A stretch of 10,543 nt of DNA from Deltaproteobacteria bacterium UBA5329 (GTDB lineage Bacteria; Desulfobacterota; Syntrophorhabdia; Syntrophorhabdales; Syntrophorhabdaceae). The notes under the pieces were generated by a model. It was given only the letters and a program-made list of their open reading frames with translations, searched no databases and was not told where the DNA came from. Location: NCBI GenBank assembly GCA_002408185.1, contig DHQV01000099.1, positions 1 through 10,543 on the forward strand. The letters are read 5' to 3'. Below, one piece after another: positions 1 through 5,888 of the stretch; within the stretch, counting starts at the first letter, position 1; each line of letters begins with the position of its first letter. The translations under genes and the position numbers were made by a program.

Positions 1-1
1 C

Positions 2-76
2 TGGATCCGAAAAGATCTCTTCGGGACGACCGTTTACCGGACAAGGGAGATAAAAAAGGATGGAACGGTATGTTGA
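2..76 (+). CDS. possible 3' end of an upstream gene (partial)
   Basis: The second frame is open from the left edge to a TGA at 74-76 and ends in residues such as LFGTTVYRTREIKKDGTV followed by C, a mixed charged and hydrophobic composition plausible for a real C-terminus. The first frame is also open, to TAG at 109-111, but reads as a poorer protein. Only about 24 codons are visible, so no family can be named. The gene body lies outside the window. Confidence 0.2.
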   Translation, partial: WIRKDLFGTTVYRTREIKKDGTVC

Positions 77-101
77 CGAGGCTCCCGGAAAGGAGGATAA
101 T
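73..101 (+). promoter_or_regulatory. sigma70-like promoter for the hybrid kinase
   Basis: TTGACG at 73-78 and GATAAT at 96-101 are separated by exactly 17 bases, giving a predicted start near 108. The resulting leader of about 65 bases contains a 6-bp hairpin, CTTCCT (141-146) with AGGAAG (152-157), just upstream of a G-rich ribosome site at 161-165. The kinase therefore probably has its own transcript. Confidence 0.5.
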
Positions 102-172
102 GGAGTCATAGATTTACTACAGGGGATAATTAACTACTTACTTCCTGCTCGAGGAAGATTGGGGGTTCGATT

Positions 173-3121
173 ATGGCAAATCGTAAATCTGTACAGCTCC
201 TTGAGGCTGAAACAAAGAGGTTGGGGGCGCGTCTCGAAGAGGCGGAAGGGGTGCTCGGGGCCATCCGCGAAAACCAGGTCGGCGCCCGCGTCTTCATTGA
301 ATCCATGAACCACGGGATAGTGATCATGTCCCCTGAGGGGACGATCCTTCACTGCAACATGCGCTTCTCCGAAATACTCCAAACACCCCTCGAACGCATC
401 ATAGGTGCGTATTTCTTCGACATGTTGACCCCTCCCCGGGACGGGAAAAAGCTTCAGGGCACGATCAAGACATGCGGTCCGGAAGGCTGCAAAGGGGAAT
501 TCCGTCTCAGGACCTCCAAAAGAAAAAGGGTGTCCGTTCAGCTCTCGGCCGGACCGCTTACCGGGACAACGGAGATATTCTGCGTGGTGATCACGGATCT
601 GGCTGAACTGAAGCGGGCCGAGGAAGCACTAAAGGAGGTGAACGAAGAACTGGAGCAGCAGGTTGGGAATCGGACCGCCGAACTGGAACGCGAGATAATC
701 GAACGTAGGCAGGCCGAGGATGAGCTCGGGAGGACCAATAGACAACTGGCGTTCATCCTGGCCAACTCTCTTGACGCTGCATACGAGCGTAACATACAGA
801 CCGACAGGTATGAATACATGAGCCCGGTAGTTCAAAAGCTCACCGGCTTCTCTTCCGAAGAAATGATGAGTCTCGGCACGAATGACATGCTGGCACTGGT
901 GCATCCCGACGATCTTCCACGGGTGAAGGCGGAAAAAAGGAATTCCAGTTCCGAGGTTGGTGAAGAGACGGGAATGGTTGAATACCGTTTCCGGAGCAAG
1001 AACGGAAAATACAGATGGCTATCGGACCGTTTCAGCATAGTGCGTGACGGCGAAGGTCACCCGTTGTACCGGGTAGGAATTGTCCGGGATATCACCGGGC
1101 GGAAGAAAAACGAGGAAGAACTGCGACGTTCGCGGGACGAACTCGAACTTCGGGTGCAGGAGCGAACTGCCGAGGTGCGGCGGGCCCTCGAAGCGGCTGC
1201 AAAGGAACGGCAGCGGCTGTACGATGTCTTGGAGGCTCTGCCTGTAATGATATGCCTTCTTACACCCGATTACCATGTCGCCTTCGCCAACCGCAGCTTC
1301 CGCGAGAAGTTCGGGGAGCCGGAGGGCAGGCACTGTCATGATTTCTGCTTCGGTAACAAACAGCCTTGCGAGTTCTGTGAAAGCTACGAGGTGTTAAAGA
1401 CGGGCAAACCTCACCACTGGGTGGTCAAAAGTCCCGATGGCGGCACCGTCATCGATGCCTATGACTTCCCTTTCACCGATATTGACGGATCACCTCTTAT
1501 TCTGGAGATGGATATCGATATCACGGACCAGAGGCGCGCCGAGACAACTCTCAAGGCCGCCGCCGCATATGGCCGGAGCCTCATTGAGGCAAGCATTGAC
1601 CCCCTGGTTACCATCGATTCCCGGGGCATGATCAGCGACGTTAACATTGCCACGGAACATATCACGGGGTATCCCCGGGAGAAGCTCATCGGAACCGACT
1701 TCTCCGACTACTTTACCGATCCCGAAAAAGCTAGTGCCGGCTATCAACTGGTTTTTAGAGAAGGGACGGTCAGGGACTACGAGCTCGTGATCCGTCATAA
1801 AGACGGACATACAACCCCCGTCCTCTACAACGCGTCGGTGTACAAAGACGATGCAGGGAACGTGATGGGGGTCTTTGCGGCGGCCCGTGACATCAGTGAA
1901 CAGCGCCGCCTCGAAGACCACCTCCGTCATGCCCAAAAGATGGAGGCGTTGGGAACCCTCACCGGCGGTATCGCCCACGACTTCAACAACATCCTCGCCG
2001 CCATCCTCGGGTTCGCGGAGATGTCCCTTGAGGATGTACCGAGGGACACACCCCTGGAGAAGAACCTCCGCCACATTCTCCAATCATCACTCCGAGGAAG
2101 AGACCTCATCAAACAGATGCTTACCTTCAGCCGCAAATCAGAGTACGAGGTCAAGCCCATGCCCATCACGCCACTGGTAAAGGAGACAGCTAAACTGCTC
2201 AGGGCGTCGATTCCGACCACCGTAGAAATCGAAGTGGAGACTTCCGCGACATGGGATGTGGTCGAGGCAAATGCCACTGGGGTACAGCAAATTCTTATGA
2301 ACCTCTGCACGAACGCCGCCTACGCGATGCGTGAGACCGGGGGGGAACTGAAAATAACCTTGTCCGACACTGGGGTCGGTCCGGACTCACACTACACAGA
2401 CCTGGCGCCCGGCCCGTATGTCCGGCTCGCTGTGAGCGACAGAGGTACCGGGATGGACGATACCGTTCGGAAGAGGATATTCGAGCCCTTCTTTACCACC
2501 AAGGACCCGGGGGAAGGCACCGGGATGGGTCTTGCCGTTGTCTACGGAATCGTAAAGAGCCTGAAAGGGGAGATTACCGTGGAGAGTGTTCCCGGCAAGG
2601 GGTCCACATTTCAGATACTCATTCCGAAGGTGGCCGCCCACGAAGAGACGGTGCCCTCATCGTGTAAAGAGGCCGCACGGGGAAAGGAGCGTGTCCTTTT
2701 TATCGACGATGAGAATATTATCGCTGAACTGGGCCGGGCGATGCTCGAAAGGCTGGGTTACCAGGTAACCGCCACGACGGACGCCGAAGAAGCCCTGAAG
2801 ATCTTTTCCGAGGACCCCTCTGCCTTCGACCTGATCGTCACCGATCAGACCATGCCCTTGTTCACAGGGGTACGGCTTGCCAAAGAGGTGTTCGAGATGA
2901 GGCCCGATATACCCGTTATACTCTGCACAGGCTACAGCGAGAGTATCAATCGCGACACTGCCAAAGCAGCCGGGATCACAGACCTCCTCATGAAGCCCTT
3001 GGCCTGGAAGGAGTTGGCTCAGACCGTGAGAGAGGCGCTCGATATGGGGAGCAGAAGGGAGCAGCCGAGGCAGTCTCGGAAGAAACCGGCGCTTGAGAGA
3101 ACACGGAAAAGCATAAAATAA
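173..3121 (+). CDS. hybrid sensor histidine kinase, four PAS domains plus receiver
   Basis: A 982-residue cytosolic hybrid kinase with no signal peptide or membrane helix. Order: N-terminal coil (1-35), PAS1 (about 40-143), coiled linker (144-192), PAS2 (193-308), coil (309-345), PAS3 (346-453), PAS4 (463-575), HisKA with phospho-acceptor H602 in AHDFNN, HATPase_c (about 700-819) with N714, DRGTGM at 755-760, FEPFFTT at 770-776 and the GTGMGL glycine box at 783-788, then a receiver (about 839-957) with D845/D846, phospho-acceptor D891, T919 and K941. All catalytic residues are present, so it should autophosphorylate and pass phosphate to its own receiver. PAS3 carries four close cysteines (C388, C392, C399, C402) that could bind metal or a redox cofactor. 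The C-terminus is a basic tail. The ATG follows a GGGGG-type ribosome site at 161-165. No output-domain regulator lies beside it, so its partner is unknown. Confidence 0.95.
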   Translation: MANRKSVQLLEAETKRLGARLEEAEGVLGAIRENQVGARVFIESMNHGIVIMSPEGTILHCNMRFSEILQTPLERIIGAYFFDMLTPPRDGKKLQGTIKTCGPEGCKGEFRLRTSKRKRVSVQLSAGPLTGTTEIFCVVITDLAELKRAEEALKEVNEELEQQVGNRTAELEREIIERRQAEDELGRTNRQLAFILANSLDAAYERNIQTDRYEYMSPVVQKLTGFSSEEMMSLGTNDMLALVHPDDLPRVKAEKRNSSSEVGEETGMVEYRFRSKNGKYRWLSDRFSIVRDGEGHPLYRVGIVRDITGRKKNEEELRRSRDELELRVQERTAEVRRALEAAAKERQRLYDVLEALPVMICLLTPDYHVAFANRSFREKFGEPEGRHCHDFCFGNKQPCEFCESYEVLKTGKPHHWVVKSPDGGTVIDAYDFPFTDIDGSPLILEMDIDITDQRRAETTLKAAAAYGRSLIEASIDPLVTIDSRGMISDVNIATEHITGYPREKLIGTDFSDYFTDPEKASAGYQLVFREGTVRDYELVIRHKDGHTTPVLYNASVYKDDAGNVMGVFAAARDISEQRRLEDHLRHAQKMEALGTLTGGIAHDFNNILAAILGFAEMSLEDVPRDTPLEKNLRHILQSSLRGRDLIKQMLTFSRKSEYEVKPMPITPLVKETAKLLRASIPTTVEIEVETSATWDVVEANATGVQQILMNLCTNAAYAMRETGGELKITLSDTGVGPDSHYTDLAPGPYVRLAVSDRGTGMDDTVRKRIFEPFFTTKDPGEGTGMGLAVVYGIVKSLKGEITVESVPGKGSTFQILIPKVAAHEETVPSSCKEAARGKERVLFIDDENIIAELGRAMLERLGYQVTATTDAEEALKIFSEDPSAFDLIVTDQTMPLFTGVRLAKEVFEMRPDIPVILCTGYSESINRDTAKAAGITDLLMKPLAWKELAQTVREALDMGSRREQPRQSRKKPALERTRKSIK

Positions 3122-3238
3122 AAACGGACAGCAGCGATCGACCCGCTGCCATTGGCACCACATACCCGATGATTCGGGACAAGATATCAGGTACGCCGTC
3201 ATGCCAACAACGAATTTCTGCAGAACGCAAAATAATAA

Positions 3239-3267
3239 TTGTCAAAAGTGTCGATCCGTATGATAAT
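3239..3267 (+). promoter_or_regulatory. promoter for the first mini ribbon protein
   Basis: TTGTCA at 3239-3244 and GATAAT at 3262-3267 are 17 bases apart, with a start predicted near 3274. The AGGAGG ribosome site at 3277-3282 follows at once, so the leader is very short. An upstream reading-frame extension to 3239 would have to start on the promoter itself, which argues for the ATG at 3293. Confidence 0.5.
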
Positions 3268-3292
3268 GAGAGTATCAGGAGGCTGGTACCTC

Positions 3293-3448
3293 ATGAAGAC
3301 CCGTAACGTGCCTGCCGTCAAATGCCCTCAATGCAAAAAAGAAGCGCCTGTTGTTCATTTCGGGAACGGATATATCGCCGTATGCTGCGGTAAGATCATA
3401 TACCGGGGAGACCGGCCGCCGGAACAGAAGGACGAGAAAGAAGATTGA
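3293..3448 (+). CDS. 51-residue CxxC-CC mini ribbon protein, copy A
   Basis: This small soluble protein has the pattern C-x2-C-x16-C-C (KCPQC ... AVCCG), a conserved NGYI just before the double cysteine, and a charged, mainly acidic tail (EQKDEKED). The four cysteines suggest one zinc or iron site in a rubredoxin- or zinc-ribbon-like knuckle, but the adjacent CC is unusual. The ATG is chosen because AGGAGG (3277-3282) lies 10 bases upstream. The gene points toward copy B (3576-3734, opposite strand), which shares the cysteine spacing, the NGYI and the acidic tail. I do not recognise a named family. A structural, chaperone or redox role would be a guess. Confidence 0.75.
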   Translation: MKTRNVPAVKCPQCKKEAPVVHFGNGYIAVCCGKIIYRGDRPPEQKDEKED

Positions 3449-3575
3449 TGCGTGTTCCGGGTTATTGGGGTCCCGGTGCATGGTCGGTCGAGATTCTCCC
3501 AATGCCATGATATCCACTTTCGCACCGATATGTTCCAGAGGCGAAAACCGCATAATGCCCTATCCTCACGGTTCC

Positions 3576-3734
3576 TTACTGATCAGGCTCATCATCTCTT
3601 TCCTCTTCCACGCCTGCCGGCATGGCCGCCTCGAGAACTGGGTGAAAACGAACCTCGTTACAACACTGGCCGATATAGCCGTTTTTGATCTGTGCCATCG
3701 GGACTTCGCGTCCGCAACGAGAGCATTTGAACAT
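3576..3734 (-). CDS. 52-residue CxxC-CC mini ribbon protein, copy B
   Basis: It begins MFKCSRCGREVP and continues to NGYIGQCC with exactly 16 residues between the CxxC and the CC, as in copy A at 3293. The tail is again acidic (EEERDDEPDQ). A longer frame could start at 3782, but the ATG at 3734 has GGAGG on the minus strand 9 bases upstream, which decides the start. The gene is convergent with copy A across a 127-base gap that holds a CCGGG/CCCGG hairpin (about 3458-3477) but no clear T-run terminator. Divergence between the copies (cysteines, E, P and NGYI kept, the rest largely changed) points to an old duplication. Metal binding is inferred; function is unknown. Confidence 0.75.
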   Translation of the reverse strand: MFKCSRCGREVPMAQIKNGYIGQCCNEVRFHPVLEAAMPAGVEEERDDEPDQ

Positions 3735-3754
3735 CCGCACAGGCCTCCACGTAA

Positions 3755-3782
3755 TTATTAGCGAAGGAGCAGCATCAAGCAA
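3755..3782 (-). promoter_or_regulatory. weak promoter for mini ribbon protein copy B
   Basis: Read on the minus strand, TTGCTT (3777-3782) is followed after 16 bases by TAATAA (3755-3760), placing a start about 15 bases before the ribosome site of the 3734 gene. The match is moderate and rests on spacing only. Confidence 0.3.
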
Positions 3783-3912
3783 AATGGCGCCAAGGGTGAA
3801 CTCGCCTCTATAGAAATGTAATCGTCATATTATCAGAAAGCATAAGCAAAGCGGGCCGGACGATACCCTGTCCTGTCACTGAAATGGAGAAGTGTAAACC
3901 CAAGGATATCAT

Positions 3913-4044
3913 TCACGAAAAGCTGTGAGGTGTCCACAAATTATCAGCTTTTATTGGACATTTTGTCCGTAGTTTTTCGACAACCGCAGGGGTTCCTGCC
4001 GGGCATATTACACCCTTCCCCTCTGCCATTGTAACCCCGCACAT
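3913..4044 (-). CDS. doubtful 43-residue ORF with three cysteines
   Basis: The minus-strand frame begins MCGVTMAEGKGVICPAG and ends NLWTPHSFS. GAGAGGG lies three bases before the ATG, a tight and imperfect ribosome site; a second ATG six codons in is also possible. Composition is protein-like and it is the only frame of note in the spacer, but its 3' end runs through an AAAAGCTG/CAGCTTTT inverted repeat and no promoter is evident. I recognise no family. It could be a relic or chance. Confidence 0.25.
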   Translation of the reverse strand: MCGVTMAEGKGVICPAGTPAVVEKLRTKCPIKADNLWTPHSFS

Positions 4045-4234
4045 TACCCTCTCTAATACACCTTCCTTTTTCTCGGAATCGTTAGCGTAAAGAGATCACT
4101 GTAGCAGATTAGAGCGGACAGAATAAAAAGGGCGACCGGGGGATCACCGGGATTGGCCAGAAGAAAGAAACCGTTGACCCGGAATTCTCACAAATATCCT
4201 GATATATGATTCTCCGTTTAGCCATGGTTTGAAA

Positions 4235-4257
4235 GGGCCGGCTTTAAAACCGGCCTT
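4235..4257. terminator. GGCCGG hairpin, possible weak terminator
   Basis: GGCCGG (4236-4241) pairs with CCGGCC (4250-4255) across the 8-base loop CTTTAAAA. No strong T-run follows on either strand, so termination is uncertain. A similar GGGCCGG/CCGGCCC hairpin at 4978-4995 closes the other side of the small-protein unit. Confidence 0.3.
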
Positions 4258-4339
4258 ATTGCCTCTCCCATTAAAATCCTTGGGTTTCTGTCGTTTTACA
4301 GGGAAAATCATGGTTATCTTCCGCATACCGGAAAATAAC

Positions 4340-4368
4340 TTGACAGAAAATAAACGGTATTTTATATA
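4340..4368 (+). promoter_or_regulatory. consensus promoter of the small-protein unit
   Basis: A perfect -35 TTGACA (4340-4345) and TATATA (4363-4368) lie 17 bases apart, in AT-rich DNA. The start is expected near 4375, directly upstream of the leader that ends in the terminator at 4421-4460. It is the best -35 match in the window. Confidence 0.65.
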
Positions 4369-4390
4369 GTTGAATAACGGGTTCAAGGAT

Positions 4391-4440
4391 ATTTAATCTT
4401 TGGAGAAACCGATGGTAGGGTCGCCATCGAAGAATTAAAT
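4391..4440 (+). promoter_or_regulatory. putative antiterminator leader (riboswitch-like)
   Basis: Two pairings exclude the downstream terminator. ATTTAATCTT (4391-4400) pairs with 4430-4440 in ten pairs with one bulged A, and enclosed within it CGATGG (4410-4415) pairs with CCATCG (4424-4429). Together they consume the 5' arm of the terminator stem (4421-4433). A promoter-proximal, noncoding leader of about 85 bases with mutually exclusive antiterminator and terminator is the usual layout of an attenuator or riboswitch expression platform. I do not recognise a known aptamer class; no cobalamin, GEMM, fluoride or PreQ1 core is visible. The ligand or factor is unknown. Confidence 0.5.
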
Positions 4441-4460
4441 CTTCGGTGGCGATTTTTTTT
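4421..4460 (+). terminator. intrinsic terminator in the leader of the small-protein unit
   Basis: TCGCCATCGAAGA (4421-4433) pairs over 13 positions with TCTTCGGTGGCGA (4440-4452), with one T-G wobble and a 6-base loop. Eight T residues (4453-4460) follow directly. It lies about 45-85 bases after the 4340 promoter and before any convincing start codon, so it should control read-through into 4466-4946. Confidence 0.78.
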
Positions 4461-4465
4461 ATTCC

Positions 4466-4645
4466 GTGAAGAGGAGATTAATTAGACAAAAGTTTTTTCA
4501 GCTGAATAATGTTCGGGTTCAGAAACAGAATCATTTGTTTCTGGAGGGTCTAAGGATTAGTCGGGCCGCTATCCGGGTTCTTGCTCGGTATGCGGCCATT
4601 TATTTGGAAAGTAAAACTGCGACACGCAAAAAGAGGTGGAAATAG
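4466..4645 (+). CDS. possible 59-residue basic ORF (GTG start)
   Basis: Frame starts at GTG six bases after the terminator T-run: MKRRLIRQKFF ... with a leucine/arginine/alanine-rich middle (LRISRAAIRVLARYAAIYL) and a very basic tail (TRKKRWK). The composition suggests an amphipathic, nucleic-acid or membrane-surface binding peptide. Against it, no ribosome site precedes the GTG; a GAGGAG at 4471-4476 has no usable start after it. It ends 16 bases before the next small gene. No family recognised. It may be real and inefficiently translated, or a chance open frame in the leader. Confidence 0.35.
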   Translation: MKRRLIRQKFFQLNNVRVQKQNHLFLEGLRISRAAIRVLARYAAIYLESKTATRKKRWK

Positions 4646-4661
4646 AAGAGGAGGCTAAATC

Positions 4662-4769
4662 ATGTCGGAAGAGTTTTTTGCCTATTTATTTATGGTTTTT
4701 CTCGTGATCGTGGGAGGTATCGTAGTGTATGTCACTGCCAAAAGTGCGGAAGGAAAGGGCAGTGAATAA
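4662..4769 (+). CDS. 35-residue single-pass membrane protein
   Basis: Short acidic N-terminus (MSEEFF), one strongly hydrophobic helix (about residues 5-25, YLFMVFLVIVGGIVVYV) and a short hydrophilic tail with two lysines (TAKSAEGKGSE). GAGGAGG at 4648-4654 lies 7 bases before the ATG, an excellent ribosome site. The form (one helix, tiny flanks) is that of accessory subunits of transporters or respiratory complexes such as CydX- or MetS-like peptides, but there is no sequence match I can name and no transporter or oxidase gene beside it. It is probably cotranscribed with 4851-4946 under the attenuated 4340 promoter. Confidence 0.6.
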   Translation: MSEEFFAYLFMVFLVIVGGIVVYVTAKSAEGKGSE

Positions 4770-4850
4770 AAAACATTTCTAAGAAAGAAGAGCGTTGTCT
4801 TGGGAACGGAGTGCAATCTTCGGTCAGTATAAGGAAAAGGGGGTGATTAT

Positions 4851-4946
4851 ATGGTGCCCACGTGGGTGATTATCTTGGGCGTTGTAGTGGTGGGGTTGGC
4901 GGCGTGCATAATCGCTATTAAAGCAGGTTCAAAAAAGAACACATGA
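4851..4946 (+). CDS. 31-residue single-pass membrane protein
   Basis: Sequence begins MVPTWVIILGVVVVGLAA, one hydrophobic helix (residues 3-23), then a basic tail (IKAGSKKNT), which by the positive-inside rule puts the C-terminus in the cytoplasm. AAAAGGGGGTG at 4835-4845 provides the ribosome site. It follows the 35-residue membrane peptide by 81 bases and shares its architecture, with weak resemblance in the AK.G(S)K tail. The two may form a pair, as subunits of a small complex or as type I toxin-like peptides. No antisense RNA gene was identified opposite them, so the toxin idea is unsupported. Confidence 0.55.
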   Translation: MVPTWVIILGVVVVGLAACIIAIKAGSKKNT

Positions 4947-4977
4947 GGGACTCCCGGGCGTGCTAGGAACAGAAATG

Positions 4978-4995
4978 GGGCCGGGTAACCGGCCC
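4978..4995. terminator. GC-rich hairpin after the small-protein unit
   Basis: GGGCCGG (4978-4984) and CCGGCCC (4989-4995) form a perfect 7-bp stem with a GTAA loop, 31 bases after the stop of the 31-residue gene. Only a short T-poor tail follows, so it is either a weak terminator or an RNA-stabilising hairpin. Confidence 0.4.
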
Positions 4996-5093
4996 TAAAT
5001 CTCCTTCTCGCCGGTGATTGTCCGGGTGTTACTACACCAGTCAGGCATTTGTGTGGCCCCCGTGTTTTCTTCAAGATATGAGATATGGTCTCA

Positions 5094-5255
5094 TTACAGA
5101 TAAAATAGCAGGTAAGAAAAAACTGGGGTTGCTGGCCTTCGGGAAGAATTTTTTTCGTTCAACGCATCGAGGCGTGCGACGACCGATCGGCGGATGATTT
5201 CCTGTAGATCCTCGAGGTCCGGTATTTTCCGGTTAATTCCATTTACCGGATTCAT
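5094..5255 (-). CDS. possible 53-residue ORF overlapping the nucleotidyltransferase
   Basis: The minus-strand frame opens MNPVNGINRKIPDLEDL and continues QEIIRRSVVARLDALNEKN before a less convincing tail (TPVFSYLLFYL). It starts inside the last codons of the 5233-5568 gene, overlapping by 23 bases in a different frame, the position where MNT nucleotidyltransferase genes usually carry their HEPN partner. It is too short for a HEPN domain (about 110-130 residues) and shows no RxxxxH motif, so it may be a truncated relic of a partner or an unrelated small gene. The ribosome site is weak. Confidence 0.35.
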   Translation of the reverse strand: MNPVNGINRKIPDLEDLQEIIRRSVVARLDALNEKNSSRRPATPVFSYLLFYL

Positions 5256-5568
5256 AGACCACTATTCCCGTGTCTTCAATTTCCCGGTAGATGAGACCCG
5301 GCCTGTGTTTTAGTACCTCATAATCGCTTTCCCTGACAACGAGTATATTGATCGGTATCATCAGGTCCCTTAGATGCCTGCGGATCCTGGTACTTTCCGC
5401 CCGGGTATCGGGAATGCTGTCTTCGCTAATGACAAGTATATCGAGACCGCTACCAGATTTTATCTCTTCGTTTATGTACGAACCGAAAACGATGACCTTC
5501 TTCGGGCGGCCGACTCGCACAGTTCTGCGGATGGCTTCACGGACCTTATAAGATGTTATAGTCCTCAT
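5233..5568 (-). CDS. MNT-type nucleotidyltransferase-fold protein, catalytic Asp lost
   Basis: A 111-residue stand-alone polymerase-beta superfamily domain. The core FGSYINEEIKSGSGLDILV (28-46) matches the family pattern GSx10DxD in spacing, but the first catalytic Asp is Gly41 while the second (D43) remains. The third Asp position, in the strand IPINILVV, looks like Asn74. The ATP-binding G29-S30 is kept. Active relatives transfer AMP to protein partners, often as antitoxins to HEPN ribonucleases; this copy is probably inactive or only binds nucleotide. ATG 5568 is preferred, though no ribosome site precedes it: it overlaps the stop of a minus-strand frame (TAATG), and a promoter -10 sits just upstream at 5578-5583. 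The GTG at 5586 would lie on that -10. No intact HEPN gene is adjacent. Confidence 0.75.
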   Translation of the reverse strand: MRTITSYKVREAIRRTVRVGRPKKVIVFGSYINEEIKSGSGLDILVISEDSIPDTRAESTRIRRHLRDLMIPINILVVRESDYEVLKHRPGLIYREIEDTGIVVYESGKWN

Positions 5569-5744
5569 TATATGCATATTATACACGCTCTATCAAAACT
5601 GCCAATGGTTCCGCCTTCGGTCATATCGAGCGTTTCCCCGTCGGCACTGACGAGGAGAAGGGTTGCCCTCCAGTCCCCTCCCCTACCCCGGTTCATCATG
5701 GCCGGGAGATTATTATCTATTCGTGCAGAAATGGACGATTTCAT
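5568..5744 (-). CDS. possible 58-residue ORF coupled to the nucleotidyltransferase
   Basis: Minus-strand frame MKSSISARIDNNLPAMM ... with a protein-like middle (DWRATLLLVSADGETLDM) and a terminal DRACIICI. Its TAA overlaps the ATG of the 5568 gene as TAATG, an arrangement typical of translational coupling, which would explain why that gene lacks a ribosome site. There is no clear ribosome site for this ORF itself, and a promoter-like pair lies within it. No family recognised; possibly a decayed gene fragment. Confidence 0.25.
   Translation of the reverse strand: MKSSISARIDNNLPAMMNRGRGGDWRATLLLVSADGETLDMTEGGTIGSFDRACIICI
5578..5605 (-). promoter_or_regulatory. promoter for the nucleotidyltransferase
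   Basis: Read on the minus strand, TTGGCA (5600-5605) and a perfect TATAAT (5578-5583) are 16 bases apart. A start near 5571 would put the ATG at 5568 almost at the 5' end, giving an essentially leaderless message. Confidence 0.4.
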
Positions 5745-5845
5745 GACACTGCGATATCACAAAATATATACAAATGTGACAACATGCGCGCTGTATCCAT
5801 TTTCTCGCTTTTTCGACCTGAAAAAAGTGTACTTTCTTCATAGCA

Positions 5846-5874
5846 TTGAAATTAAATATCCGAACCGTTATAAT
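5846..5874 (+). promoter_or_regulatory. promoter of the btuB operon
   Basis: TTGAAA (5846-5851) and a perfect TATAAT (5869-5874) with 17-base spacing. The start falls near 5881, about eight bases before the first paired element of the cobalamin riboswitch, as expected for a riboswitch-controlled transcript. Confidence 0.72.
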
Positions 5875-5888
5875 GAACAACATATACA

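Larger units (their letters stand above)
3783..4339. other. gene-poor spacer of about 560 bases
   Basis: No frame of 60 codons with coding character lies here. It contains one doubtful minus-strand ORF (3913-4044), an inverted repeat AAAAGCTG (3918-3925) / CAGCTTTT (3945-3952) that could act as a weak two-way terminator, a GGACA-TTT-TGTCC hairpin near 3957-3969 followed four bases later by TTTTT, and the GGCCGG hairpin at 4235-4257. No tRNA, repeat array or transposase remnant was seen. Confidence 0.4.

Noticed and set aside
60..308. 82-codon frame starting at 60 and running into the kinase gene
   Set aside because: It overlaps the first 136 bases of the kinase in another frame, has no ribosome site, and its C-terminal part is serine/arginine-rich shadow sequence.
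3351..3761. 136-codon plus-strand frame across the two mini ribbon genes
   Set aside because: It overlaps both genes with the conserved CxxC-CC pattern and has a composition typical of shadow frames; the two small genes have better starts and mutual similarity.
4144..4386. 80-codon minus-strand frame
   Set aside because: It reads through the GGCCGG hairpin and the plus-strand consensus promoter at 4340, lacks a ribosome site and has low-complexity basic composition.
4662..4946. Type I toxin-antitoxin locus
   Set aside because: The two peptides have toxin-like form, but no divergent or antisense RNA promoter was found opposite them.
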